DNA of 64,000 nt from Cyclina sinensis (taxonomy: Eukaryota > Mollusca > Bivalvia > Venerida > Veneridae), in assembly GCA_012932295.1 (NCBI GenBank), contig JAAONU010000010.1, positions 25,108,977 to 25,172,976 of the forward strand, read 5' to 3'. The notes beneath the pieces were generated by a model that was not told the origin of the DNA, did no database searches, and saw only the letters and a program-made list of their open reading frames with translations. Below, one piece after another: positions 11,304 to 23,479 of the stretch. The position numbers were made by a program, and so were the translations under genes. The number at the start of each line of letters is the position of its first letter. Position 1 is the first letter of the stretch.

Positions 11304-13900
11304 CAAGAGCCACCGCAAGCGGGGGCCACGCTCGACTTTTTTCTATTTCCAAAGGCAAACACATCAGAGGAAGCACATTGTTGTGAAGGGATTTCAAATG
11401 AAACATCATTTGGAAATATAATTATACATAACAAAGTTATGGCCAATTTTAGCAACATTCAGAAATTTGACCTTAAAGGTCAAGTTCAGTTTAACCTTCT
11501 CCGGAGGTATTGTCTAAAAAGTAGTTATGTCCAAGCATGGAGACACTACATCCATTAACAACAAAAATATAGACAAGTTGAGTAATGTAAAGGTCATTTA
11601 AAGGTCAAGGTAATGCTTGAATTGTTTAACACGTTTGTTTTATTCTCAGTGTTGTTTTGTCCCTGTATAGATCAAATCCATCCATAAAACCAGAAGTTTG
11701 GCTATTTTAGCAAAATGCAATAATTAGAAATTTGACTGTAAATGTCATTTAAAGGTAAAGGTCATACTTTAATAATTTAACATGTAGGTTTTGTCATAAG
11801 CCTTGTTTTGTCCAAGTATTAATAAACAAGATGGCCAATGGCCCTAAAGCACTAACCTGGGTTCAAAGATGAAAGAAATTTTTATGAATGTAATGATGCA
11901 TATCACAGAAATGGACCAATGCAATTTCATTGCCATAGCTCCAAAAACAAAAAGGATGTCAGTAGGTCAAAATATAGGTCATGACATTTTTGAAATCCGA
12001 ACGAAAAGCTGTACACACAGTCCAAATTGCATTGCCATAGCTTTAAAACAAAAAACAAAAAAGTAGGTCAGTAGGTCAAAAATATAGGTCATGCCATGAC
12101 GTTTTTGAAATTGGAACAAAAAACTGTGTACATGGTCCAAATTTCATTGCCATAGCTCCAAAAACAAAAAATAGGTCAGTAGGTCAAAAAAATAGGTCAT
12201 GCGATGACATTTTTGAAATCGGAAAGAAAAACTGTGCACACAGTCCAAATTTCATTGCTGTAGCTAAAAAACAAAAATAAATAGGTCAGTAGGTCAAAAA
12301 TATAGGTCATGCTATGACATTTTTGAAATTGAACAAAAAACTGTGTACATGGTCCAAATTTCATTGCCATAGCCACAAAAACAAAAAGTAGGTCAGTAGG
12401 TCAAAAACATAGGTCAGCCATGACATTTTTGAATTCGAAACGAGAAACTGTGCACACGGTCCAAATTTCATTGCTGTAGCTAAAAACAAAAAAGTAGGTC
12501 AGTAGGTCAAAAATATAGGTCATGCCATGACGTTTTTGAATTTCAAACGAAAAACTGTGCACACGGTCCAAATTTCATTGCCACAGCTCCAAAAACAAAA
12601 AGTAGGTCAGTAGGTCAAAAATATAGGTCATGCTATATCATTTCTGAAATTGAAACGAAAAACTCTGCACACAGTCTAAATTTCATTGCTTTAAAACAAA
12701 AAACAAAAAAGTAGGTCAGTAGGTCAAAAATATAGGTCATGCCATGACGTTTTTGAAATCGGAAGATAAAACTGTATACAAGGTCCAAATTTCATTGCCA
12801 TAGCTCCAAAAACAAAAAGTAGGTCAGTAGGTCAAAAATATAGGTCATGCCAAGACATTTTTGAAATCGAAATAAAAAACTGTGCACACAGTCCAAATTT
12901 CATTGCTGTAGCTCAAAACCAGAAAGTAGGTCAGTAGGTCAAAAATATAGGTCATGCGATGACATTTTTGAAATCGAAACGAAGAAGTGTAGTTTTGTCT
13001 AAGTCTGATTCAAATCCAACCATAAATTACATAATTATGGCCAGTTTTAACAAAATTCAATGATTTGACCTTGACCGTCAAGGTCATTTAAAGGTCAAGG
13101 TCAAACTTGAAATAATCATAATGTCAGATTTGTCACAACTGTTGTTTAGTCCAAGTTTGAATTAAATCTATAAATAAATGAGAAAGTTATGACAATTTAA
13201 GCAAAATTCAATCATCTGACCTTGACGGTCAAGGTAATTTTAAGGTCATGGTCAAATCTGAGTTATTCAACATGTCGGTTTTGTCATAAGTGTTGTTTTG
13301 TCCAAGTATAAATCAATTCCAACCATAAATACTAATGTTATGGTCAATTTTAGCAAAATTCAATAATTTGACCTTGAAGGTGAAGGTCATTTATGAGTCA
13401 AGGTCAAGTTTAGTCTGGTCAGCTTGAAGGTCTTGTCCAAAGGGTTGTTGTGTCCAAGCATAAAGTGAATCCACCTATCAATAATAAAGTTATGGCCAAT
13501 TTTAGCAAAATTCAATGTTTTGACCTTGAATATGAAGGTCATTTATGAGTCAAGGTCAAGTTTAGTCTGGTCAGCTTGAAGGTCTTCTCCAAAGGGTTGT
13601 TGTATCCAAGAATTAAGAGAAACCACCTACTAATAATAAAGTTATGGCCAATTTTAGCAAAATCCAATATTTTGACCTTGAATATGAAGGTCATTTAAGA
13701 GTCAAGGTCAAGTTTAGTCTGGTCATCTTGAAGGTCTTGTCCAAAGGGTTGTTGTGTCCAAGTATGAAGATAATCCATCAAGGAATAAAAAAATTATGGT
13801 CAATGTTAAAGTTTTCGGACGGGAACGGCAACGGCAACGGCAACGACACCATGACTATGACAATAACTCGATTTTTTTTTCAAAAAAAGTCGAGCTAAAA
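11304..13900 (-). mobile_element. family A element, copy 2 (A2), nested in C1
   Basis: The left end is CAAGAGCCACCGCAAGCGG, a CCGC-AA-GCGG hairpin, followed by the inverted copy of the terminal module seen at the right end of A1. The right end has (AACGGC)n and AAAAAAAGTCGAGCTAAAAAT. It contains two kinds of core: the ~150-bp units with AAGGTCA motifs and an internal ~109-bp array. The flanks on both sides are family C sequence. Confidence 0.78.
11860..13000 (-). repeat. tandem array of ~109-bp units inside A2
   Basis: About ten units each contain AGGTCAGTAGGTCAAAAATA, GGTCATGCCATGACATTTTT and GTCCAAATTTCATTGCCATAG. They differ by a few substitutions and small indels. The array is embedded between the ordinary family A units. 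Confidence 0.85.
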
Positions 13901-14274
13901 ATCATTAAAGGACCATAACTCTGAGAATATTATTGAACTGAAAAATGCTGACGATATGCACAACTAAACTTGGTACTGATAATTCCTGTAAAGTTTGGAT
14001 GAAATCCCACCAGTAGTTTCTGAGGGGTAGTCCGGACAAGTTTTGTGATAGACAGACAGACGGGCGGACGAACAGACAGACATACAGATGATGGGTAAGT
14101 GATCCCTATATGTCATGGCTACTTTTTAGCATGTCGCAGCTACTGTGAAGCTTGCAACACAAAATTCATTATTTGGCTAAAACGCCTTTTTCATTCAAGG
14201 GCCATAACTCAGCCAAAAATCATTCAACCCAAAAACCCGTTAGATATGCGTAAGTATTGCTGATACAAAGAACA

Positions 14275-14774
14275 TTGCCATATTATCTTTGGGTTATGGT
14301 ACTACACGCCAGGTTCCATGTGGACCATTGGTAGCTTAGCTCTTTTTTCCGCAGGTAATGTATAAATCCTGTTCATAGTTTCCAGGCACCCACTAAGTTT
14401 GGTTTAAAATAAGTTTAACAGCCTGTAACAGTCAAAGTTATATATCAGATGATCAACTGACCTGGCCATCTTTCCTGAAACAGTAAAAGAGTCCAATTAT
14501 CTGAAAGAAACTGCAAATTTTGATAATGGTTAACTGCCGAGCTCAAACTATGGCATTAAATCAAGAGAAGTAAACCATGGACCAACAAACCATCCTCTGG
14601 TACATTCAGCTGCATCAAAAACTGGAGTATAAACTTATCAAACTGACTATCATTTTTAAGATAAAAGTTTAGGAATAAAACATCAAGAAAAAAAACATTC
14701 TGATTTTTAAAATAGATTTGCTACCTTGACTTTGCCTGACAAAACAAGAAAGACAATCACCATCAAGATATGCA
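14275..14774. repeat. duplicated block K, copy 1
   Basis: About 500 bp beginning TTGCCATATTAT and containing TGGTACTACACGCCAGG and CCATTGGTAGCTTAGC. It is highly similar to 19674-20184. In both places the block is directly followed by a family C end. Confidence 0.75.
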
Positions 14775-15244
14775 CAAGGGTGATCAGTGATCACATGTGT
14801 CGCCTGATGATAGCCAATCAAACAGTAGTTTTGAGAGGTGACTGGACAGTTTGTAGGCTTAAACACATTTTTTTATTCAAGGGCCATAACTCAGCCAAAA
14901 ATCATTCAACCAAAAAACCTGTATGTTATGCGCAAGTAATTGAGGTACAGAACAATCCTGAAACAGTTCATTTAAATTACTTGAGCAGTACAAGAGGAGT
15001 AGTCCAGGCAAACTTTAAAAATAAAAATCATTAAAGGGTCATAACTCTCACAATAATCATTAGACTGGAAAATACCGACGATATGCACAACTAGACTTGG
15101 TACTGATCATTCCTATTAAGTTTGGATGAAATCGCACAAGTAGTTTCTGAGGAGTAGTCCGGACAAGTTTTGTGACGGACAGACAGACGGCGGAGATGTG
15201 ATCCCTGTATGTCGCGGCTACTTTGTCGCAGGCGACACAAAAAT
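14775..15244 (-). mobile_element. family C element, copy 2 (C2), complete single-unit form
   Basis: It starts CAAGGGTGATCAGTGATCAC (hairpin GATCAgTGATC) and has subterminal inverted repeats TGTGTCGCCTG near 14796 and CAGGCGACACA near 15229, perfect over 11 bp. The core is one unit with GACGGACAGACAGACGG at about 15175. It gives the simplest picture of the family. Confidence 0.75.
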
Positions 15245-15249
15245 TAGTT

Positions 15250-15590
15250 GTCCCCCAGGGTAAGGCTATTAATGACCGAAGGGGCATAATTGTGCAAAAT
15301 ATGTAGAGAAGCTCTAGCTGACGCTCCATGAAGTCTAAACTCTAGGCCTTGTTGTTTCAGACACGAATATTATCAAAGTTTTTCCTATATACATGATATA
15401 AGCCTATGTAAAATAAAATGGACCCCGGGGCAGAGCCATTTAAGAACCAAGGGGCATAATTTGAGCAGTCTTGGTAAAGGACCTATAGTTGAATCTATAT
15501 GCAGTATATCTATGCTAGGCCTTGTGTTTTCAGACAGGATGATTTTCAAAGTTTTTCCTTCCGGTTACTATAACAACCAGAGTTCTAAAG
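15250..15590 (-). repeat. degenerate family B core fragment
   Basis: Two decayed B-type units (CTAGGCCTTGT, TTTCAGACA, CAAAGTTTTTCC, GACCCCGGGGCAGAGCCATTT). Both element ends are missing. Confidence 0.6.
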
Positions 15591-16386
15591 GGAAATCAAT
15601 TTTTGAACGACAACACATACAAAGTATAGTTTTTTCATAAATGTTTTTATTAATTACAAAAAAAAATGTGAAAAGGAGTTTACATTTAAATAATCAAGCA
15701 ATAACATATCAATATCCTGACTCAGTGATATGGTAAGGCCTTTACAATGACTTACAATAGTTTTGCATTTTGTATTGAAAAATATATAAATGTAAAAGCA
15801 AAATAAAACTGACAAACACAAACAATATTTGTTACTTTCAAAATACCTACAAGACTTGCTACTTGTGCAAATCTCACTATATCTCGTGGCAGCAGATAAG
15901 ATGTTGAGAAGACTGTCTTGTATAATATCTAAAGTTTTACAGAACTACTTCAATATGATGATAAATTTCATCATGCATGTTTTTTTTGTACAAAATGATA
16001 CCATGATTATCCAACTTGGACTTTAACTGAAAAAAGTTTAATACAAAGAGGAAAAGACCATGTTGACTAATGAATGGGTGATATTCGTGCATATATCTAT
16101 TTACTGCCAATCATGATTTTCACAATGCATTCAATACTTTCAGAGGAAAACTTTTATTTTATCTTATGTTTAAATGATCATTTCATAAAATGAAAATGAT
16201 TTCCAATTTAGATCTTTGATGATTTATTGAAAACATATTTTATTACATTGAAAATAGTGCAGAGAAAAAATATGTTTGTTGCAAGGAAATTAAAGAACAT
16301 TCTATTTAGTATTGCTATGGACTAGTGCATATCTTCCTATAATTGTATAAATACAACCTCTGACATCTGCATCGGGGAATCAATTC

Positions 16387-16461
16387 TATGGCTCAGTGGT
16401 TAAAGTGTTGGCCTTCGATGCTCTAAGATTAGATTTCGAATCCCATTCTGGGTTTTGTATT
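16387..16461 (+). repeat. tRNA-derived SINE head
   Basis: TATGGCTCAGTGGTTAAAG matches the tRNA A box (TRGCNNAGYGG), and GATTTCGAATCCC about 40 bp downstream matches the B box. The acceptor stem is not paired, so this is not an intact tRNA gene. Unrelated body sequence follows. Confidence 0.6.
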
Positions 16462-18253
16462 CTAAGATGCAGTGCATCTTTCTGTTATGGACTTTCATTT
16501 TTGTAAGAGTATGAATATTTACAAACACACTTAGGCATCTATGCTCTTCAATAACTGAAAACACATTTTACAATAAAACGCATAATACACACACACACAA
16601 AAACAACAACAAAAATAAACGCTGAACACTGAATCTAACATACCACCAGTTACATTTACTTTTGACAAAATGCTCTTCAACAGTATCATCTATATACAAA
16701 TTATATAACAGAAAATGGCTTGCAAATTTTCTACACTGCGTGAAATCATAAAAATTACAGTAGTGAGTAAAGTAATTTTATCCCAGTTATACAATTGGGG
16801 ACCTCTACATACAAACTGATCCAAAACTGGTACATGTGAGATAAGACATGAGGTTACTGTAATAACCTATACAAATATATTCATGTATATATTTATACAT
16901 AGCTATGGCAATATTTATGTATCAAATAAAACAACAGCACCTGACCCAGGGCCTATAAGTTACCTTCACATAGATAATCTTATATGAGATATTAGATATA
17001 ATACAAAAAACAAGCCGTCCTAAGACAGCACACTCAACTATTCGCAACTTATATCTTCTCGCCAATCACAGTGCGAAAGCAAACCTTGATTTAATTTTTA
17101 CAGTCGAGCTAGAAATATAACGGATTATCTGCTTCACTTTAATAATTTTGAAGCACTTTCCTTGCAAATTTTATTCTAAATATCACAAAAAGGAGAAAGA
17201 AAAACTGATATGTATGGTATATCTTTAGTAACAATATGCTTTAACAATAAATTTTGAACATTTTCGTGGTGTTAATTCGGTAAAACTGATAGCTTGTTCT
17301 CTTCTAGCCACTGGTTAAAGTTATCACATGATAAAACATTGCTTAGTATATCAGAAATTATATAACTGTACATATCACATTTCAGAAGGAAGTATGTCTC
17401 TGACTCAAATTCTACTAATTCTTGTGTACAGAAAATACAGTCAGTGCACATATGGTTCACTAAAGACATCACGGGAAAACGGCATTCAGACATCTGTTAT
17501 AGTATTGAGATATTATGGATATAGCGAATTCCAAATCAGCAAAAATGCAAGATTTCTTGTCTCCTGTAATGCAAAGTGAAGTAAAAAAAAATAAGTCGAT
17601 ATTTTGTCTTTTAAAACAATTAAAACCTATTTTGTGGCAAATTTCTTGATGAGCATTACTATGGAAACAGGTTATGAAGAGTTTTTTCTCTGATATAAAA
17701 GTATGTTTCCTGGAAAATGCAATGTTGACCGATAGCTAACATATTTTTTAAGAAATATTTGATACATTGAAACTGTGTTATATTTAACAATGAAATGGCT
17801 AGAATTTAAAGATAACCAATTCTTCCATATTAACTTATTGTCAACAGCGCCTAAGATACAAAATGTCATCAACGCTTATTACATAATTTTGAGAAAACCG
17901 AGTTTTGCACAGTCATATTCCTTTTAAACATGATACCATAACAAATCTGTTGTATGTAGGAATCTGAAATCTTCAGACATTAATCCAGCGGCATCATTTG
18001 TTTGTAACAGATAATAAAGTAATTTCAATCTGTTCAGTCAATACTCTTTTCACCGTGACTTATGACATATATTCTTGATATAACAAAAAAGCAAAAATAC
18101 AGTTTATATATAGTATTTACTATTACAACAAAAAGTCCAAATGACATATATTTATTTACATAAATATACTTTTTTCAAGGCTAACAACAATTTTCAAGTG
18201 ACTTCTTTATTAGACTAGCTTCAACTATTTACAATTTTGTATTCAAGTCTGCA

Positions 18254-18361
18254 ATGTCTAGTTCCTACAACTCCACATTCAAGTCTCCAATGTCTGGTTC
18301 CTACAACTCCACATTCAAGTCTCCAATGTCTAGTTCCTACAACTCCACATTCAAGTCTTTG
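18254..18361 (+). repeat. 36-bp tandem repeat, three copies
   Basis: Three near-identical 36-bp units contain TCCTACAACTCCACATTCAA. Because 36 is divisible by three they translate to a repeated 12-residue peptide, but there is no other sign of coding. Confidence 0.85.
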
Positions 18362-19069
18362 ATGATTAGTTTCAGTATTCCAGTAAAATTGTTCACTACT
18401 TCACATGTTCAAAATTCTTCATTACTTCAAAGTTTACTAATTTAGAAGTTTGTATTGTTTACTCTTTCACCTTTCTATTGATACAATCATGACACATTCT
18501 CATATATGCCGTATGTTTTGAGGATCTCTAATGTGATCTTTGTGATTCAAACAGTGAAAAAGTTTGGTTCCAGCCAGGGTGTTATGCAGAAACATTCATA
18601 ATTAAGAAACTTATGTACTAAGGAACAAACCATTTTGTTTTCTAAACTAACACATTATTTTGATTGAAATTTTTGGAGAGAAAAGACATCATTCATCATA
18701 ATTTACTCTAAAATTTGACTGACGTAAATAAGTAAATCTAGTAACATCAATTACTTAATTTCTTAAATACAAAATTTATATTTTTGCTATCTTAAGTCAT
18801 AATACTGTACTTATTTCTTGCAGAGTGATTCCAAGATAAGGTTTCTTCTTCGTGTGCCAAATATTACTTTTAAACCTTATTTCAAATACATGTACATGGC
18901 AGTTACTCGTGCTTACTGATGTGTGACGCCCTGAACAGTTTATAGATTGTGTGGCTCTCTGTGACATTGTGTGACCTCCTAGAAAATCTTCAGTATTACA
19001 CTGGATGATAATTTTATAGCCGTTTCTCCCAACTTAGAAAAATATACAGGCACGAAAAGGTCGAAAATT

Positions 19070-19167
19070 TTATTCACTAAGTTGACACAAGAGTTTGGCT
19101 CCTCTTGTAATACAGTTGTCGTGTGGGAAGTGTAGATATACGGCTCCTAGATAGTTGGTAGATTGTC
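19070..19167 (-). CDS. candidate terminal exon of an unidentified gene
   Basis: On the - strand TTACTTTTTTAG precedes a phase-1 start. The open segment has 31 codons (QSTNYLGAVYLHFP..., ending CQLSE) and a TAA at 19070-19072. Its phase fits the donor of the candidate exon at 25304-25405. I do not recognise the peptide. Open stretches of this length also occur by chance, so it is a suggestion only. Confidence 0.25.
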
Positions 19168-19673
19168 CTAAAAAAGTAAGTACATTGTATAATATTCTCA
19201 CAAAATCTTTTTTAATGGAATTAAACACAAAAAGTATCTAGATAAAATCTGTGGATTAAAACAATGCAATTTCAACTATCAAGCTGAACTCAATGACCAC
19301 TAACTATGCTTAAGAAAATCAAAAAACCGAACTATTAGAATTTCAAATTGTATCTGTCTTTAAAATGTAAACCTATCTCTTTGTTTCACAAGAATGAAGA
19401 AGTATATTCACATTTGCAAAATAGTAATTTCATATATATGAATGTAATAGTATTTATGGAAAATTATTTTTAGTTTCTGGATTCAAAAATTTTATGAACC
19501 AAATTTTTCTTGTTCATAAGATATTCATACATAAAATGTTAGATTAGACATTAAACTTTAAACATGTTATTCATTCACACTAATTAAGGTAAACATAGGA
19601 ACTTTTCCTATCAAGAACAATATGCAATGTGGGAAAGAATGTGTACCTACTCTTGCAGATGTCTAACAAAGCG

Positions 19674-20184
19674 TTGCCATATTATATGTAGGTTATGGTA
19701 CTACAGGCCAGGTTCCATGTGGGCCATTGGTAGCTTAGCACTTTTTTCCGCAGGTAATGTATAAATCCTGTTCATAGTTTCCAGGCACCCACTTGGTTTG
19801 GTTCAAAATAAGTTTAACAACCTGTAACAGTCAAAGTTATATATCAGATGATCAACTGACTTGACCATTTTTCCTGAAACAGTAAAAGAGTCCAGTTATC
19901 TGAAAGAAACTGCAAACTTTGATAATGGTCAACTGCTGAGCTCAAACCCGTGGCATTAAATCAAGAGAAGTAATTGTAAGTAAACCATGGACCAACAAAC
20001 CATCCTCTGGTACATTCAGCTGCATCAAAAACTGGAGTACAAACTTATCAAACTGACTATCATTTTTAAGATAAAAGTTTAGGAATAAAACATTGAGAAA
20101 AAAACCACTCTGATTTTTAGAATAGATTTGCTACCTTGACTTTGCCTGACAAAACAAGAAAGACAATCACCATCAAGATATGCA
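19674..20184. repeat. duplicated block K, copy 2
   Basis: Highly similar to 14275-14774, with small differences such as an extra AATTGTAAGT near 19975. Together with the following family C end it forms a duplicated unit of about 1 kb. Confidence 0.75.
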
Positions 20185-20476
20185 CAAGGGCGATCAGTGA
20201 TCACATGTGTCGCCTGATGATAGCCAATTAAACAGTAGTATTTGGAGGTGATTGGACAGTTTGTTACGGCTAAAACGCATTTTTTATTCAAGGGCCATAA
20301 CTCAGCAGAACAATCCTGTAACAGTTCATTTAAATTGCTTTAGCAGTATAAGAGAAGTAGTACGGACAAACTTTAAAAATAAAAGTAATTAAAGGGCCAT
20401 AACTCTGACAAAAATCATTGAACTGGAAAATGCTGACGACATCCACAACTACACTCGGTACTGATCATTCCTGTAA

Positions 20477-21450
20477 CACGGTATGTAATCGTTCCGGGTT
20501 GATTTGGACTAATTTCCCGTTCTCGAACTGATTTGGATTTCAAGCACAGGATTGATTCATCTAAAATGGATTGTAGCTTTGGCAAGGCAGAGAAAAAATC
20601 AAAATAAAGTCGTTTATAGCTGTAAGTCTTTCAATATTTTAGTTGCACGGAACATGATATAACTAAAGAAATATATATACAACTTTATAAGGTTGATATG
20701 CGGTCTTTTAATTGTTAAAATTGAAAAACAAATTACACACGTTGATTAAAATTTCATAAACACGCGCAAAAATGTAAATAAATCGTCCTAATAATATTTT
20801 TTTCATTATATTTTGGTTTAAGAAATAAATAAATATATCCCGCTGCACATTAATGTTTTCGTTAAAATATTCTATCCAGTAATGAATTTGTAGTTCGTCT
20901 TTTTATTACTTCCATGTGAAAATCTGGAGCACCGGATCCAAAGGAAGCCCGTTTCCATCGAGACAATTGCATTTTTGACAATTTCTTTTATAATTGAATG
21001 GTTTTGAGCATTAATTTTTATTTATATTACTTTTCCTAGTCAAAATGGGTCTTTCTGACCTCAGTTACACATTTTCTTCTATCTTCTGCATTAAAAATGA
21101 GTAAAAAAAACTAATAAAATTAAGTTTACATGTTGTTTTTCTTGAAAAAATCACTTAAATCTTTTAAAGCAAGCAGGAAAATAACTGGTACCACGGAACA
21201 TTAAGATGTTTAGTAAGTATGTAAGGACGTTTGTGCTTACATACTTACTAAACATCTTAATGTTCCGTGGTACCAGTTATATTACGAATAATTAAGTGGA
21301 AATAAATTAAAAGCTATTTTTTTAGAGAGCATCAGAAATTCGACTCACCTGTTTGGATCGCTGACATTGAATCAATCCGGTGCTTGAAATCCGAATCAGT
21401 TCGGGAACGGGAAATTAGTCCAAATCAACCCGGAACGATTACATACCGTG
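20477..21450. mobile_element. 974-bp non-autonomous DNA transposon with 83-bp inverted ends
   Basis: The left end (20477-20559) and the right end (21368-21450) are inverted copies differing at about 3 of 83 positions. The tips read CACGGTATGTAATCG. The flanks carry TGTAA on both sides (20472-20476 and 21451-21455), and uninterrupted family C copies have only one, so this is a 5-bp target duplication. The interior is AT-rich with no open frame. A CAC tip with a 5-bp duplication is the pattern of the Transib/ProtoRAG superfamily; membership is inference. Confidence 0.85.
21181..21280. repeat. perfect 45-bp inverted repeat with a 10-bp loop
   Basis: Arms 21181-21225 and 21236-21280 are perfectly complementary over 45 bp around the loop GACGTTTGTG. 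The sequence begins ATAACTGGTACCACGG and ends with its complement. It lies inside the 974-bp transposon and is not part of that element's own inverted ends. Confidence 0.95.
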
Positions 21451-21618
21451 TGTAAAGTTTGGAAGAAATCGCACCAGTAGTTTCTGAGGACAAGTTTTGT
21501 GACGGACGGACAGGCAGACGGACGGACAGACAACGGAGAAGTGATCCCTATAAGTCGCCCCTACTTCGTTGAAGGCGACACAAAATGGAAACGAAAAGTA
21601 AGAATTACTGTATAATAA

Positions 21619-22540
21619 CTAGAAATGGTTTTTGATTGAACAAAAACATATGTCTCCCCCCAGCCAGTTGCTGCAGGCAGTATTGAATCAGACGATTGTA
21701 AAATTTGACATTTAACCTCCAAGTGTGACCTTGACCTTGAGACACCACACCCTCAAAGTGGGTTCTGCATGTCACCTTGATGAGGTGAACATCTGACCCA
21801 AGTTTCATAAAAATCCTTCAAGGGCTTTGGAAGATACAGAGCGGACACAATTTTGTGGCATTTGACATTTAACCTCCAAGTGTGACCTTGACCTTGAGAC
21901 ACCACATCCGCAAAGTGGGTTCTGCATGTCGCCTTGATGAAGTGAACATCTGACCCAAGTTTCATAAAAATCCTTCAAGGGCTTTGGTAGATACAGAGCA
22001 GACACAATTTTGTGACGGACAGACGGACGCACAGACAGACAACCGGGGAAAAACAATATGTCTCCCCCGATGAGGTGAACAACTGACCCAAGTTTCATAA
22101 AAATCCTTCAAGGGCTTTTGAAGATACAGAGCGGACACGATTTTGTGGCATTTGACATTAAACCTCCAAGTGTGACCTTGACCTTGAGACACCCCACCCG
22201 CAAAGTGGGTTCTGCACGTCACCTTGATAAGGTGAACATCTGACCCAAGTTTCATAAAAATCCTTCAAAGGCTTTTGAAGATACAGAGCGGACACAATTT
22301 TGTGGCATTTGACATTTAACCTCCAAGTGTGACCTTGGCCTTGAGACACCACACCCGCAAAGTGGGTTCTGCACGTCGTCTTGATGAAGTGAACATCTGA
22401 CCCAAGTTTCATAAAAATCTTTCAAGGGCTTTTGAAGATACAGAGCGGACACGATTTTGTGACGGACAGACGGACGGACGGACGGACGGACAACCAGGGG
22501 AAAAACAATATGTCTCCCCCATTTTTGGGGGGAGACATAA
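21619..22540 (-). mobile_element. family D Helitron-like element, copy 1 (D1)
   Basis: The left end is CTAG (21619-21622), followed by a TTTTTGATTGAACAAAAA hairpin. Subterminal inverted repeats TATGTCTCCCCCC / GGGGGGAGACATA are perfect over 13 bp. The core has tandem 157-bp units with TGTGACCTTGACCTTGAGAC, and there is a GACGGACGGACGGACGG tract near 22470. The flanks read ATAA and TGAG, so insertion was between A and T, as for canonical Helitrons. Confidence 0.85.
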
Positions 22541-23465
22541 TGAGCAAATGTTAAAGATTACAGAACTGGCTATACATGAAAATGACAATAATGATATGTA
22601 ACAATACATAAACTCAACACCAGACAGCTAAGTAACTCTGGAAATTTCAAACTTGAAACTGGCCATCTGTATGTAGACTTCCTTCTTGTCTTTTGATCAC
22701 ACAGCACTTAGATGATGTATATGTGGAAAATACTTTGTAGTGTAACTCTGCAAGGTGCCAGTAAAAACTCCTGCAAACAAAGATTTTTAATTGATTTATT
22801 TACACTTCAACACAAATAGAAAACAATTCTTGCAACTTGTATTAATCCTTCATAATGACAGCCTCCTGGGTTCAAACCAGTTCTCACATCAAAAGTGAAG
22901 AATGCAGACGACACTAGGGACGTCACTACCATCTGGATTTGAACCAGTGACTTGTCACTTGGTACTGTAGTATTGCATTGAGATGCAACTTATTTACTCC
23001 TGCAATTTATATCTCAGTCAATTTTACTTCCATAAAATATGTGGACTTTATCATGAAAAGTCAATGATCAAATTCCAAAGCTGATTTAAAGTTATTTACC
23101 AGGTAAAAGAGTAATTGTGGAGTTATTTTGAATGGCAGCTTTCTGTATATGACAAATTCTGTCTGATCTTCTGTATGTATTCTCATAAGCTAAGCCTTGG
23201 TAATAATTGGACTATAAATAAGCCTGTCTGTTTGAATGATGGTCTTGAATAAAGTTTCCACAACAAAAACCTCTTTATTTGTGTTAAAATCATGTTATAC
23301 AAAACACTGAAATTACTTCAATCTAGAGTGTTCTATTTTTTACACCTTATTTATTATAAAGACCATTTTTAGATTGGCTTCATATCTGACAAGAAATTTG
23401 TAGAACCGATGGATGCTCCCCGAATAAATGCCAATTCCAAAAAGGCTATTGTTTAACATGTATTT
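22541..23465. other. unique AT-rich stretch, no supported gene
   Basis: On the - strand near 22660-22780 a TTTGCAG acceptor precedes short open frames in all three phases. None can be preferred, so I make no call. Confidence 0.3.
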
Positions 23466-23479
23466 TTTTTTTAAGGTAT

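Larger units (their letters stand above)
11055..14274 (-). mobile_element. family C element, copy 1 (C1), interrupted by A2
   Basis: The left end carries the GGGCGATCAGTGATT hairpin region and the subterminal TGTTGCCTGATGATAGCC. The core has GGGCCATAACTCAGCC and GTAGTCCGGACAAACT. After A2 the core resumes at 13900 with AAAATCATTAAAGG, then a GACAGACAGACGGGCGG tract at about 14050 and part of another unit. It stops abruptly where block K begins. Confidence 0.65.
15600..19069 (-). other. repeat-poor block, possible long 3' UTR on the - strand
   Basis: For about 3.5 kb there are almost none of the interspersed families that fill both sides. A reverse-strand AATAAA (TTTATT on +, about 15646-15651) lies at its left end, and a candidate terminal exon (19070-19167, -) at its right end. 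That pattern would fit a long 3' UTR, but no transcript evidence is visible. It also holds a SINE (16387-16461) and a short tandem repeat (18254-18361). Confidence 0.3.
20185..21585 (-). mobile_element. family C element, copy 3 (C3), interrupted by a 974-bp insertion
   Basis: It starts CAAGGGCGATCAGTGATCAC and has TGTGTCGCCTG subterminally. After the insertion it continues with GTAAAGTTTGG, a GACGGACGGACAG tract (about 21500) and GAAGGCGACACAAAA at the right end. Compared with C2 it lacks about 60 bp near 20305. Confidence 0.75.

Noticed and set aside
13644..13898. 84-codon + strand frame with GNGNGND repeats
   Set aside because: It lies inside A2 core and the (AACGGC)n tract; a translated repeat, not a gene.
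16387..16461. Intact tRNA gene
   Set aside because: A and B boxes are present, but the acceptor stem does not pair and SINE-like body sequence follows.
18254..18445. Open frame with a 12-residue repeat (SSYNSTFKSPM)
   Set aside because: Three copies of a 36-bp tandem with no splice sites, signal peptide or further coding evidence.
21605..22452. Series of overlapping - strand open frames with similar peptides (MKLGSDVH...), also at 41347-42174
   Set aside because: They are translations of the 157-bp units of family D. 157 is not a multiple of three, so frames shift between units and no coding signature exists.
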